Assembly (NCBI GenBank): GCA_903933735.1 | Contig: CAIZLB010000025.1 | Location: 1-45,828, forward strand | Direction of reading: 5' to 3' | Origin: an uncultured bacterium | Lineage (GTDB): Bacteria > Patescibacteriota > Minisyncoccia > Phycocordibacterales > CAIZLB01 | Length of the DNA: 45,828 bases | Shown here: positions 18,477 to 27,857 of the stretch, piece by piece | How positions within the stretch are numbered: the stretch's first letter is position 1 | How the letters are laid out: each line of letters starts with the position of its first letter | Notes under the pieces: model-generated | Told to the model about the DNA's origin: nothing | Seen by the model: the letters and a program-made list of their open reading frames with translations, nothing else | Database searches by the model: none | Position numbers and translations under genes: made by a program

Positions 18477-18509
18477 ATTTAATTATAACAAATATAATCT
18501 TTAAAAGAA

Positions 18510-21500
18510 CTAGACAGTTTTTCTTTTTATATTGTACACTTCAGCTTCATCTGACCCTGATTCATAATGACTTTCTATCTCTGTTTGAAGATCTACAATA
18601 TCTTGATGCTTTTTACTTCCAACAAATCCAGTACCTGCTGGTATCAATCTTCCGATCAAAGTATTTTCCATAATACCATATAGTGGGTCATGCTGACCTT
18701 TTAGAGATGCATTAACCAATATACGGTTTGTATTCTGGAAAGATGCAGCTGTTAGGAATGATTGTCTGTTTAGGGAACCTTCCATGGTACCCATGATTGC
18801 TGTTTTACCTTTAGCTGGCATGATATTCTTTTCAGCCGCCATTTTGTTTGTTCTAATAAATTCAAATGTTTCAACAACATCTCCTTCTGAAAATTCTGTA
18901 TCTCCTTTGGCTGTTATAATTATTCTATTGAACATCTCACGTACAACGATCTCTATATGTTTACGTGCCAAGTTATCTCCCTGTAACTCATAGATCTTTT
19001 TAACTTCACCGATGATATAAGCTTGAGCAACATCACGTCCAGCGTATTCATATATCTCATTCACATCAGCTGATCCATCAGTCATTATCTGACCTTTATG
19101 TACATGTTGTCCAACTTTAACCTGTACTATACGCATAGGGTGTACAGAAAACTCTAACTCACTACCAGTTTTTTTAGAAGCCTTAAGTGGCACATCTGGT
19201 AATATTCTTATTATTTTCTCATTGTTCTTTTCTATAACTGCCATAACTACTCCATCATGAGATGCTATAGCTGCAGGATTTTTAGGTGTTCTATTTTCAA
19301 ACAATCCCTCAACACGAGGAAGACCAGCTGTAATATCTCCACCAACTTGGGCCACACCTCCGGCGTGGAATGTACGCATAGTAAGCTGTGTACCCGGCTC
19401 ACCGATCGCTTGAGCAGCAACAGTTCCGACTGATTCACCGATATCTATAAGTTCACCAGTTGATAAGTCCGCACCATAACAGTGGGCACAAACACCTCTA
19501 TCTGTTTTACATGTGAGTGGTGATCTTACTTGAACTGATTCTATATCCAGCTTCTCTATAGTTTTTGAATCATTTCTATTTATAAGATGACCTTTTTTAA
19601 ATACAATTTCCCCATTAGCATCAACTATATCAGAAGCTAATATTCTACCGAATATATTTTTACTGAAGTTAGCCTCTATACCTGAAGCAGTTTTTTTAGT
19701 TGCGATAATAGAGTCATGAGTACCACAATCTCCTTCTGTGATGATAACACTTTGTGCTAAGATGAATAATTTTCTAGTCAAATAACCAGCTTTGGCAGTG
19801 TTCAAGGCTGTATCTGTCATACCCTTACGTGCACCGTGAGTAGAGATAAAATACTCTATAGGTGTCAAACCTTCCTTGAATGATGATTTAATAGGTAATT
19901 CTATTGTTGTACCTTGAGCAGTAGCAATAAGACCTTTTATACCAACCATCTGATTAATGTTACCGATAGATCCACGAGCTCCTGAAAGAACCATGTCATT
20001 AACAGGACCTTCTGAAGGAAGTGTTGCGGGAATCATTTTCTCTATTTGACTTTGTACAGCTTGCCATAGACGAACTATCTTAACATGCTTTTCAACATCA
20101 GATAATAAACCAAGATTATAAGCTTCATATATTTGATCAGCACTTTTCTGAGCATCATCTAAAGCTTTGTATTTATCTTCTGGTATTTGTATATCTGAAA
20201 TACTCCAAGTAATACCTGAAAGAGTCGCAAAAGAGAATCCAAACTTTTTGATTGAGTCAATTATTGGGGCCACATTATTTCTTCCTTCTTTTATAATCAA
20301 TTCATCAATAATACCATTCATAACATTTTTATTTATTTCACGGTTTATGAAATCCATGTTTTCTGGTAATAATTGATTGAACAATATACGTCCAACTGTA
20401 GTTTCAAATAATTGTCCTTTGTATTCAGCATATTTATCTTCGTCTGGTGCGAGAACTTTTATAGGAGCTCTGTATGATATAACTTTATTGTTTAAAGCTA
20501 TGATAGCAGCCTCTGGTGATTCAAAATATTTATCAGTACCGATCTCACTGGACACCATCTTAGTTACCCAGAAAGCACCAACAACTATATCAAGCATCTT
20601 ATTTGTAATAGTTGCATCTCCTGATCCTGGTTTCAAGATGTTCTTATCAGAAGCCATGATGTTATGAGCTTCGTATTGAGCTTCTTCAGAAAGCGGAACA
20701 TGAACTGACATAGTATCCCCATCGAAGTCGGCGTTAAACGGACTACATACTAGTGGATGAAGTTGTATAGCATTTCCTTCTATAAGCACAGGTTGAAAAG
20801 CTTGTACCGAAAGTCTGTGAAGTGTTGGAGCACGGTTCAAGAGAACATATTTATCTTTAATAATATCTTCTAGTATTGACCATACTTCTTCATCACGATC
20901 TTCAATCATACGGTTTGCACCTTTTATACTGAAAGCTAATTCTTTACTTAGTATTTGAGAAATCACAAATGGTTTAAACAATTCCAAAGCCATATGTTTT
21001 GGAAGACCACATTGATTAAGTTTTAGATCAGGTCCCACAACGATAACCGAACGTCCTGAATAGTCCACGCGTTTACCCAATAGGTTTTGACGGAAAATAC
21101 CTCTTTTACCTTTTAGGTTATCAGCTATAGATTTTAATGATCTCTTTTGTCCTGGATTTATTCCTGAAAATGCTGGACCATTACCTTTCATAGAGTTATC
21201 AAGCAAGGCATCAACAGCTTCTTGCAAGATTCTTTTTTCGTTTCTTAAAATAACATCTGGAGCCTTTATATCATAAAGTTTTTTCAAACGATTATTTCTG
21301 TTTATAACTCTTCTATAAAGATCATTGATATCAGATGTAGCTTGACGACCTCCATCAAGTGCTACCATAGGACGAAGTGCAGCAGGTATAACAGGTAAGG
21401 CTTTGATAAATGTCCACTCAGGTCTAACACCTGATTTCTTCATAGCATTTATAAAACCTAATCTTCTGATGATTTTCTCTCTTTCAACTGAAGTAGCTTT

Positions 21501-22238
21501 TTCAAGATCTGTGTTCAACTTTTTGAACAAATCATTTATATTCAAACCCTTAAGTATGTTATAGATAACTTCACCTCCGATACCAGCTTCAAAAGCTGAA
21601 CCGAATTTGTATGAGAATTTATGATATTGATTTTCATCCAAAACTTTACCAACGTTTATCATGTCTATATCAGCTTTAGTTGTAGCCATAAGATCACGAA
21701 GAGCATCTTTAGTTTTTTCATCAACAATATTTTTTATTTTTGATTTAAATTCATCATCAAGCTCTTTGTGTAATCTTATTTTTTCTTTTTCATCTATCTT
21801 AGTTATAAGATAACCTGCAAAGTATATAACTTTTTCAACTTCACCTGCTGGCATACCAAGTATTGTTGCTATCCTTGATGGCATGTTTTTTAGATACCAT
21901 ATATGAGATACAGGAACACAAAGTTCTATATGACCCATACGCTCACGTCTAACTATTGATTTTGTGATCTCAACTCCACATTTTTCACAAACAATACCTT
22001 TATATCTTATACCTTTATATTTTCCACAATAACATTCATAATCTTTTTCTGGACCAAATATTTTCTCACAGAAAAGACCATCTCTTTCACTACGAGCTGT
22101 TCTATAGTTTAGAGTTTCTGGTTTTTTAACCTCACCTCTTGACCATTGTCTTATCTTTTCAGGTGATGCAAGTTTTATAGAAACTGAATCGATGTCATCA
22201 ACTGAAGATTTTGTTCTTGTTTTTCTTTCTTTTAACAT
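18510..22238 (-). CDS. rpoC: DNA-directed RNA polymerase subunit beta'
   Basis: NADFDGDTMSVHVPLS; CEKCGVEIT zinc site; length 1242 aa. Confidence 0.98.
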   Translation of the reverse strand: MLKERKTRTKSSVDDIDSVSIKLASPEKIRQWSRGEVKKPETLNYRTARSERDGLFCEKIFGPEKDYECYCGKYKGIRYKGIVCEKCGVEITKSIVRRERMGHIELCVPVSHIWYLKNMPSRIATILGMPAGEVEKVIYFAGYLITKIDEKEKIRLHKELDDEFKSKIKNIVDEKTKDALRDLMATTKADIDMINVGKVLDENQYHKFSYKFGSAFEAGIGGEVIYNILKGLNINDLFKKLNTDLEKATSVEREKIIRRLGFINAMKKSGVRPEWTFIKALPVIPAALRPMVALDGGRQATSDINDLYRRVINRNNRLKKLYDIKAPDVILRNEKRILQEAVDALLDNSMKGNGPAFSGINPGQKRSLKSIADNLKGKRGIFRQNLLGKRVDYSGRSVIVVGPDLKLNQCGLPKHMALELFKPFVISQILSKELAFSIKGANRMIEDRDEEVWSILEDIIKDKYVLLNRAPTLHRLSVQAFQPVLIEGNAIQLHPLVCSPFNADFDGDTMSVHVPLSEEAQYEAHNIMASDKNILKPGSGDATITNKMLDIVVGAFWVTKMVSSEIGTDKYFESPEAAIIALNNKVISYRAPIKVLAPDEDKYAEYKGQLFETTVGRILFNQLLPENMDFINREINKNVMNGIIDELIIKEGRNNVAPIIDSIKKFGFSFATLSGITWSISDIQIPEDKYKALDDAQKSADQIYEAYNLGLLSDVEKHVKIVRLWQAVQSQIEKMIPATLPSEGPVNDMVLSGARGSIGNINQMVGIKGLIATAQGTTIELPIKSSFKEGLTPIEYFISTHGARKGMTDTALNTAKAGYLTRKLFILAQSVIITEGDCGTHDSIIATKKTASGIEANFSKNIFGRILASDIVDANGEIVFKKGHLINRNDSKTIEKLDIESVQVRSPLTCKTDRGVCAHCYGADLSTGELIDIGESVGTVAAQAIGEPGTQLTMRTFHAGGVAQVGGDITAGLPRVEGLFENRTPKNPAAIASHDGVVMAVIEKNNEKIIRILPDVPLKASKKTGSELEFSVHPMRIVQVKVGQHVHKGQIMTDGSADVNEIYEYAGRDVAQAYIIGEVKKIYELQGDNLARKHIEIVVREMFNRIIITAKGDTEFSEGDVVETFEFIRTNKMAAEKNIMPAKGKTAIMGTMEGSLNRQSFLTAASFQNTNRILVNASLKGQHDPLYGIMENTLIGRLIPAGTGFVGSKKHQDIVDLQTEIESHYESGSDEAEVYNIKRKTV

Positions 22239-22289
22239 ATTGTTTAATTTTTATTTTAATTAGATTATTTTTTTTGATTTAAATAAATT

Positions 22290-25200
22290 TTATTCTTCAG
22301 TTACCACACCTTCTTCTATTTCTGTTAAACCTTCTTCATCATCCATATCTAATCCATATTCTTCATCCATCTGATCTCTGTTCTCTTGATGATCTCCGAC
22401 GTGTCCTACGTCAAGACCTATGTCAAGTTCTTTACCGTCATCATTGTCAAAACCAACATCTATACAAAGACCACGTAGGTTTGATAACAATACATTGAAA
22501 GAAGCTGGTGTATTTGGATCCAATATCCTCTCACCTTTCACGATAGCATCATATGTTGCTGATCTACCCAATATATCATCTGATTTTATAGTTAACATCT
22601 CACGTAATGTGTAAGATGCACCGTAACCTGCAAGAGCCCAGACTTCCATTTCTCCAAATCTTTGACCTCCTCCTTGAGCTTTACCCCCAAGTGGTTGTTG
22701 TGTGATAAGTGAATATGGTCCTGTAGCACGAGCATGTATCTTATCCTCAACCATGTGGTGAAGTTTCAACATATACATATAACCTACAGCAACATCTTGT
22801 TCAAACACATCTCCTGTTCTACCATCGAACAATTTCATCTTTCCTGATCTATTGTATCCAGCTGTTTCTAACTCATCTTGTACTTCCTCTGGTGTTGGTC
22901 CCATAAAAGCTGGAACTATAGCCTGATATCCAAGCTTTGCTGCAGCAAGACCTAAGTGTAATTCTAATATCTGTCCCAAGTTCATACGTGATGGAACACC
23001 GAGTGGTGTAAGTATCATATCAACTGGAGTACCGTCAGCCATATATGGCATATCTTCAACTGGAGCTATCTTTGAAATAACACCTTTGTTTCCGTGACGT
23101 CCCGCAAGTTTGTCTCCAACTGAGATATTTCTAAGCAAGGCAACTTCAACATATATTCTTTTTAGAATACCTGACTCTAATTTATCACCTCTTTCTCTTG
23201 AGAATATTTTTATACCTATAACACGACCTCTTTTACCGTTCTCAAGTCTCTTTGAAGTATCTTTAACATCACGAGCTCTATCACCGAAAATAGATCTAAG
23301 CAATCTCTCTTCAGGTGTAAGTTGTGTTTCTGTTTTTGGAGTAATCTTTCCGACTAATATATCTCCAGGTCTAACTTCAGCACCGATACGGATAATACCT
23401 TCAGCATCGAGATCTTTAAGTTTAGCTTCTGATACGTTTGGAATATCATGTGTTGTGACCTCGGGACCAATCTTTGTATCACGAACATTGATAACAAATT
23501 CTTCTATATGTATAGATGTGAATTTTGATTTTTTAACTAAGTTCTCTGAGATAATGATAGCATCTTCATAGTTTGATCCACTCCATGTTAAGAATGCAAT
23601 CAATATATTTTGACCGATAGCAATTTGACCATCAACAGATGTTGAAGTGTCAGCCAATACATCTCCTCTTTTTACTTTTTGTCCAAGTGAAACTGTTGGT
23701 CTTTGATGAAATACTGTAAATTGATTTGTTTTATTGAAAACAGCCAATCTGAAAGTTGTTTCTCTTTTACCTTTTAGAGTTATAGATGAAGCATCTACTT
23801 TTACAATCTCACCATCTTCAGGAGCGATAATTACACGACCTGTATCTCTTGCAGCTGTTTCTTCTATACCAGTTGCAACATATGGAGCCTCTGGAACTAT
23901 ACAAGGTGTAGCTTGTTTCTGCATACCAGATCCCATGAGTGATCTATTGGCATCGTTATGATTCACAAAAGGAATCATAGAAGTTGCTATAGAAAATGGT
24001 TGACCTGATGCAATATCGATAAGATCTACGTCATTTTTCTCTACTATTATAGGGTCACCTTTTAAACGAACTTCTAGCATCTCATCAGCGATCTGACCGT
24101 CTTTATCATAGTTGATGGCAGCATGAGCGATCTTAAAACCTTCCTCTTGCAAAGCATCTAAATAAACTACTTCTTTTGTAATCTTTCCTTTTACAACTTT
24201 CGCATATGGTGTTTCGATCATTCCGAAGTTATTGATTCTGGCATAAGCAGCTAAGTGAAGTACAAGACCGATGTTTGCACCTTCTGGTGTATGTATTGGA
24301 CAAACACGACCATAATGAGATGAATGAACATCACGAACTTCAACTCCGGCACGATCTGATGAAAGACCTCCTTGTCCTAGAGCTGTCAATATTCTGAGAT
24401 GCTCTAATTCTGACAAGATATTTTCTTGGTTCATGAATTGTGACAACGGGTTTGTTGAGAAATATTCTTTGATTCTAGCCTGTAGTGGACGAGGTGATAT
24501 AAGTTGCATAGGCTGACTTACATCTGACTCTATAGTCGACATTCTGTTTTGAACATTTTTCTTTATCTGTAAAAGCCCAAGTCTTACTTTTGTTTGTAAT
24601 TGCTCACCAACAAATCTAACACGTCTTGAACCTAAATGATCAACATCGTCAGCTTCTGACTCTGGGATGTTTGTCATATTACAGATGTTTGAAATAAGAG
24701 TTACAAAGTCATCAAGGTTTAAAGTATTTCTTGATAATTCTTTTTCTTCCATACTTTTTCCAAAACGACTGTTAAAACGAAAACGTCCAACGCGAGAGAA
24801 ATCATATCTTTCTGCCTTAAACATGTTTTGTACAAAATCTTTAGCGTTTTGTGCTGTAGCTAACTCGCCATCACGCATCTTTTTGTATATCTCTATATAT
24901 GCCTCATCAGCTGTTTTCGTATGATCTTTAGCTATGGTATGTTCTATATATGCTTTTATATTAGCATCGTCCCCAAACAATGCTTTTATATCAGAATCAG
25001 TCTCAGCACCAAGAGCACGTAAAAGTGTTGTTGCTGGGAATTTTCTCTTTTTATCAATCTTAACATATACACAGTTGTCAGTATCCGTATCTAATTCTAT
25101 CCATGAACCACGAGCTGGTATAATCTTTGCTCCTATATAGTTCTTTCCTTTATGTTCATTGGATGTGAAAAATGCACCAAAACTACGAGCTAGCTGTGGC

Positions 25201-25580
25201 ACTATACATCTTTCTATACCGTTTATAATAAAAGTTCCATGCTCTGTCATCATCGGAACATCAGACATAAATATCTCTTGTTCTTTTTCTGTACCAGTAA
25301 TATGGTTTATAAGTTTAATTGTGGCTTTAATAGTAGCCTCATAGTTTACCTTGTTCTCCTTTGCATAAAATTCATCGTATTTTGGACGATCGAGTCTTAT
25401 ACCTTCGAACCTGAATTCGAATTTTTTCTCTGTATAGTCTTTCGTTGTCGAAAACTCATGAAAGACTTCGTTTATTCCTTTCTCTAGAAACCATTTATAA
25501 GAATTAATCTGACCCTCTACCAAGTTTGGTAATGGGACTAATGATTCACGAAAACGTGAAAAATGTTTCTTTTTTAACAT
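22290..25580 (-). CDS. rpoB: DNA-directed RNA polymerase subunit beta
   Basis: GRVCPIHTPEGANIGL; KLAGRHGNKGVIS; QPLGGKAQGGGQRFGEMEVWAL. Confidence 0.98.
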   Translation of the reverse strand: MLKKKHFSRFRESLVPLPNLVEGQINSYKWFLEKGINEVFHEFSTTKDYTEKKFEFRFEGIRLDRPKYDEFYAKENKVNYEATIKATIKLINHITGTEKEQEIFMSDVPMMTEHGTFIINGIERCIVPQLARSFGAFFTSNEHKGKNYIGAKIIPARGSWIELDTDTDNCVYVKIDKKRKFPATTLLRALGAETDSDIKALFGDDANIKAYIEHTIAKDHTKTADEAYIEIYKKMRDGELATAQNAKDFVQNMFKAERYDFSRVGRFRFNSRFGKSMEEKELSRNTLNLDDFVTLISNICNMTNIPESEADDVDHLGSRRVRFVGEQLQTKVRLGLLQIKKNVQNRMSTIESDVSQPMQLISPRPLQARIKEYFSTNPLSQFMNQENILSELEHLRILTALGQGGLSSDRAGVEVRDVHSSHYGRVCPIHTPEGANIGLVLHLAAYARINNFGMIETPYAKVVKGKITKEVVYLDALQEEGFKIAHAAINYDKDGQIADEMLEVRLKGDPIIVEKNDVDLIDIASGQPFSIATSMIPFVNHNDANRSLMGSGMQKQATPCIVPEAPYVATGIEETAARDTGRVIIAPEDGEIVKVDASSITLKGKRETTFRLAVFNKTNQFTVFHQRPTVSLGQKVKRGDVLADTSTSVDGQIAIGQNILIAFLTWSGSNYEDAIIISENLVKKSKFTSIHIEEFVINVRDTKIGPEVTTHDIPNVSEAKLKDLDAEGIIRIGAEVRPGDILVGKITPKTETQLTPEERLLRSIFGDRARDVKDTSKRLENGKRGRVIGIKIFSRERGDKLESGILKRIYVEVALLRNISVGDKLAGRHGNKGVISKIAPVEDMPYMADGTPVDMILTPLGVPSRMNLGQILELHLGLAAAKLGYQAIVPAFMGPTPEEVQDELETAGYNRSGKMKLFDGRTGDVFEQDVAVGYMYMLKLHHMVEDKIHARATGPYSLITQQPLGGKAQGGGQRFGEMEVWALAGYGASYTLREMLTIKSDDILGRSATYDAIVKGERILDPNTPASFNVLLSNLRGLCIDVGFDNDDGKELDIGLDVGHVGDHQENRDQMDEEYGLDMDDEEGLTEIEEGVVTEE

Positions 25581-25859
25581 GTTTATTTGTTGTATTTAAA
25601 AAATTAGAGGATAAAAGAAGCGAAAAAGTCTAGGGTTACTCAATCGGTTTTACGCTAGGGGTAGCATATCATAAATTCTCTTGATGTGCAAGGTTGATTT
25701 TTGGTTGCGGGGGTGGTTGGTGATGTGGGGGGGGTATTGGTGGTGCGGGTTAGGAGAGGTGGATCAGGTGTATTACAATTATTTGACGGTTATATATTAA
25801 TATGTTACCATATTAGTACAGGTCTGATAGTGAAATCAGACCAAGCAACTACAAAAATC

Positions 25860-26477
25860 ATGACAAAAACACAAGCTATTGGGTGGCTAAAAAATAATGC
25901 CCACGAAGGGCGTGACGGGTTTAGAGACGTTTATACACTCACCCGCACTGATGACGATGTCGCAATGGCGGTCGCCGAGTGGCGTTGTTCACAAGGTAAC
26001 ATCTACCGAGTGCAGGAAGTTCTGTACCGGTTTGACAAATCAACGGTAAAAGAAGTATCGGTTCGAGCCGCAAAGACATTGCTCGATTTACTGCGCGAAG
26101 GACGGATTGAATACGTTGTCAACAATCACGGGGTCGATGAACTCATATCCGAAACGGATAAGGTTCACTCCCGCGGTAACACACAATTAAACTCCCGTCC
26201 CGAAATGGTTATCGAAACACTGACGAATGCTGGTATTGAAATATCCACAGATGACTATCGCCTCTTGGCGGTCGCTGCTGAACGTCAGTACTTTGCTGAC
26301 CTGAACAGTGCGGAATCTGGAATCAATTGTGACGAAGAGTTTCGCCTACAAGAAGTCGCTGAGGTTAACCGTCTTCGTAAATTGGCCGGTATGGAGCCTA
26401 CAACATTGCTCTCTCGGGCGACATATAGTTCCCGTAATCCCCGTGACAGAGGCAGATCAGGAGGAGGATTTGGCTAA
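25860..26477 (+). CDS. Hypothetical protein, GC-rich islet
   Basis: MTKTQAIGWLKNN...; TTGACG / TACCAT promoter-like pair upstream; terminator downstream. Confidence 0.6.
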   Translation: MTKTQAIGWLKNNAHEGRDGFRDVYTLTRTDDDVAMAVAEWRCSQGNIYRVQEVLYRFDKSTVKEVSVRAAKTLLDLLREGRIEYVVNNHGVDELISETDKVHSRGNTQLNSRPEMVIETLTNAGIEISTDDYRLLAVAAERQYFADLNSAESGINCDEEFRLQEVAEVNRLRKLAGMEPTTLLSRATYSSRNPRDRGRSGGGFG

Positions 26478-26503
26478 AGAAAAACCTCAACACCTGTTAA
26501 CAA

Positions 26504-26541
26504 ACGCACGACCTTCTTTCGAGGAGGTACGGCGTTTTTTT
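26504..26541 (+). terminator. Rho-independent terminator
   Basis: AACGC-ACG-ACCT...AGGT-ACG-GCGTT followed by a T-run. Confidence 0.65.
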
Positions 26542-26598
26542 ATTTATTTAAAAATGATTTAATTTTGAAAATATATTATTTTAAGTTACTATATCTAT

Positions 26599-27177
26599 AT
26601 GGAAAATACACCTACACCAAGAACACTAACTGGCGAATATGATGAAAATAGAAATAAAGGTATAGAAGTTGATGAAATACGTCAAATAAAAGAACATGTA
26701 GGAGAAGTCTTTATATCAAAAGAAATAAACGTCCCAGAAGAAAAAATAAGATCATATCTTGATGCTGTTGGAGATATAAATCCAATACATTTTAATCCTG
26801 AACGTATAAATGAATCAATCTTTGCAAGAAGATCAGGTGGCAAGATCATAGTGCCAGGAATGTTTGTTCAATCCCTTTGGTCTCACAGAGATGTAATTTA
26901 TAGTGCGTTAAAGATTAAAGAAGATTATGAGGTTATGCTACCTACAATACTAGGCCCTACAGATTTTAAATTTCCTATTTTTGCAGATTCTAATATTGTT
27001 TTCAGATTAGAACTCGAAAAAGCTGAAGATCAACCTATTCAATCAAGATATGGTGTTAAAACAACTTGGAATATAGTGGCTTATAGTGAAATAGGGTCAA
27101 AGATGCATCAGATAATGACGACGAGAGTGGTGTTGAATTATGTTGCACTGAAATCGAATACAGAGTCACCAGAATAG
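26599..27177 (+). CDS. MaoC-like dehydratase (hot-dog fold)
   Basis: YLDAVGDINPIHFNPE...GKIIVPGMFVQSLW. Confidence 0.75.
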   Translation: MENTPTPRTLTGEYDENRNKGIEVDEIRQIKEHVGEVFISKEINVPEEKIRSYLDAVGDINPIHFNPERINESIFARRSGGKIIVPGMFVQSLWSHRDVIYSALKIKEDYEVMLPTILGPTDFKFPIFADSNIVFRLELEKAEDQPIQSRYGVKTTWNIVAYSEIGSKMHQIMTTRVVLNYVALKSNTESPE

Positions 27178-27230
27178 GTTGGTTAATAAAAATTATTTAA
27201 CAAAATAATTAAAATAATATATAATAACCA

Positions 27231-27287
27231 CGCACCATGTTAAAGACCTTTATGCAGATACGTCTGCATCGAGGGCTTTTTCTTTTA
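27231..27287 (+). ncRNA. Tandem sRNA array, unit 1
   Basis: TTTAAC (27196-27201) and TATAAT (27220-27225) upstream; hairpin ATGCAGA-TACG-TCTGCAT; ends GGGCTTTTTCTTTT. Confidence 0.5.
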
Positions 27288-27338
27288 TAGAGTTGACATA
27301 CATATTGACAACCTAGAATCTTCGAATATAATTACACA

Positions 27339-27392
27339 TATCAATACGAATTAGGATCCAAAAGGTGCAGGTGCCTTAGGAGCCTTTTTCAT
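27339..27392 (+). ncRNA. Tandem sRNA array, unit 2
   Basis: TTGACA (27305-27310), 16-nt spacer, TATAAT (27327-27332); ends AAAAGG...CCTTTTTC. Confidence 0.5.
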
Positions 27393-27430
27393 TTATTTGA
27401 CTCCAAATATGGATTTGATATTATAATACA

Positions 27431-27505
27431 CATAGCAAGTCAGACCCCTGAAGGAGATCTATCAGAACGATAGTTCACACGTTCCTCGGGGGCTTTGCTT
27501 ATTAT
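27431..27505 (+). ncRNA. Tandem sRNA array, unit 3 (same family as unit 5)
   Basis: TTGACT (27397-27402) and TATTAT/TATAAT; AGCAAG...CTTTGCT, ACCCC...GGGGG, CTATC-AGAAC-GATAG stems. Confidence 0.6.
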
Positions 27506-27544
27506 AAAAGTTGACAACATAAGTCAAAGGATTATAATAGTACT

Positions 27545-27611
27545 CAGAGTTAGCAAGCACGCGAAAGCCACGACCTAACCAGAAAAAACGAGACACGTCT
27601 CGTTTTTTCAT
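27545..27611 (+). ncRNA. Tandem sRNA array, unit 4
   Basis: TTGACA (27511-27516), 16-nt spacer, TATAAT (27533-27538); GTTAG...CTAAC stem; terminator AAAAAACGAGA-CACG-TCTCGTTTTTT. Confidence 0.6.
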
Positions 27612-27649
27612 TTATTTGACACGTAACTTGAATTTGGTATCATATACAC

Positions 27650-27735
27650 ATAGCAAGTTAGACCTCCATAAGAGGGGCTGCCGTCGGTGGCCCACGTGTA
27701 TAAATTACACAGATCTTAGGAGGCTTTGCTTTTTA
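27650..27735 (+). ncRNA. Tandem sRNA array, unit 5 (same family as unit 3)
   Basis: TTGACA (27616-27621), 16-nt spacer, TATCAT (27638-27643); AGCAAG...CTTTGCT, CCTCC-A-TAAGA / TCTTA-GGAGG, GTGTA-TAAAT-TACAC. Confidence 0.6.
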
Positions 27736-27857
27736 TGATACTAACGTTTTATTAGTTTTTTACATATCTGGCAAATAGAATCTATTTTTTAGCCTTATAA
27801 ATATAGATTTAGGATCTTATTTGCTTTTACCTTTGCAAATAGAATAACTATAATATT

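Noticed and set aside
18784-25487. Plus-strand ORFs antisense to rpoC/rpoB
   Set aside because: Shadows of strongly conserved rpoB/rpoC coding sequence.
27238-27291. Leader peptide MLKTFMQIRLHRGLFLL in unit 1
   Set aside because: Very short ORF overlapping the terminator hairpin; no downstream gene it would attenuate on that strand. Likely chance.
27181-27740. CRISPR array or tracrRNA at the repeated units
   Set aside because: Units differ in sequence and each has a promoter and terminator; no short identical direct repeats with spacers, and no cas genes in the window.
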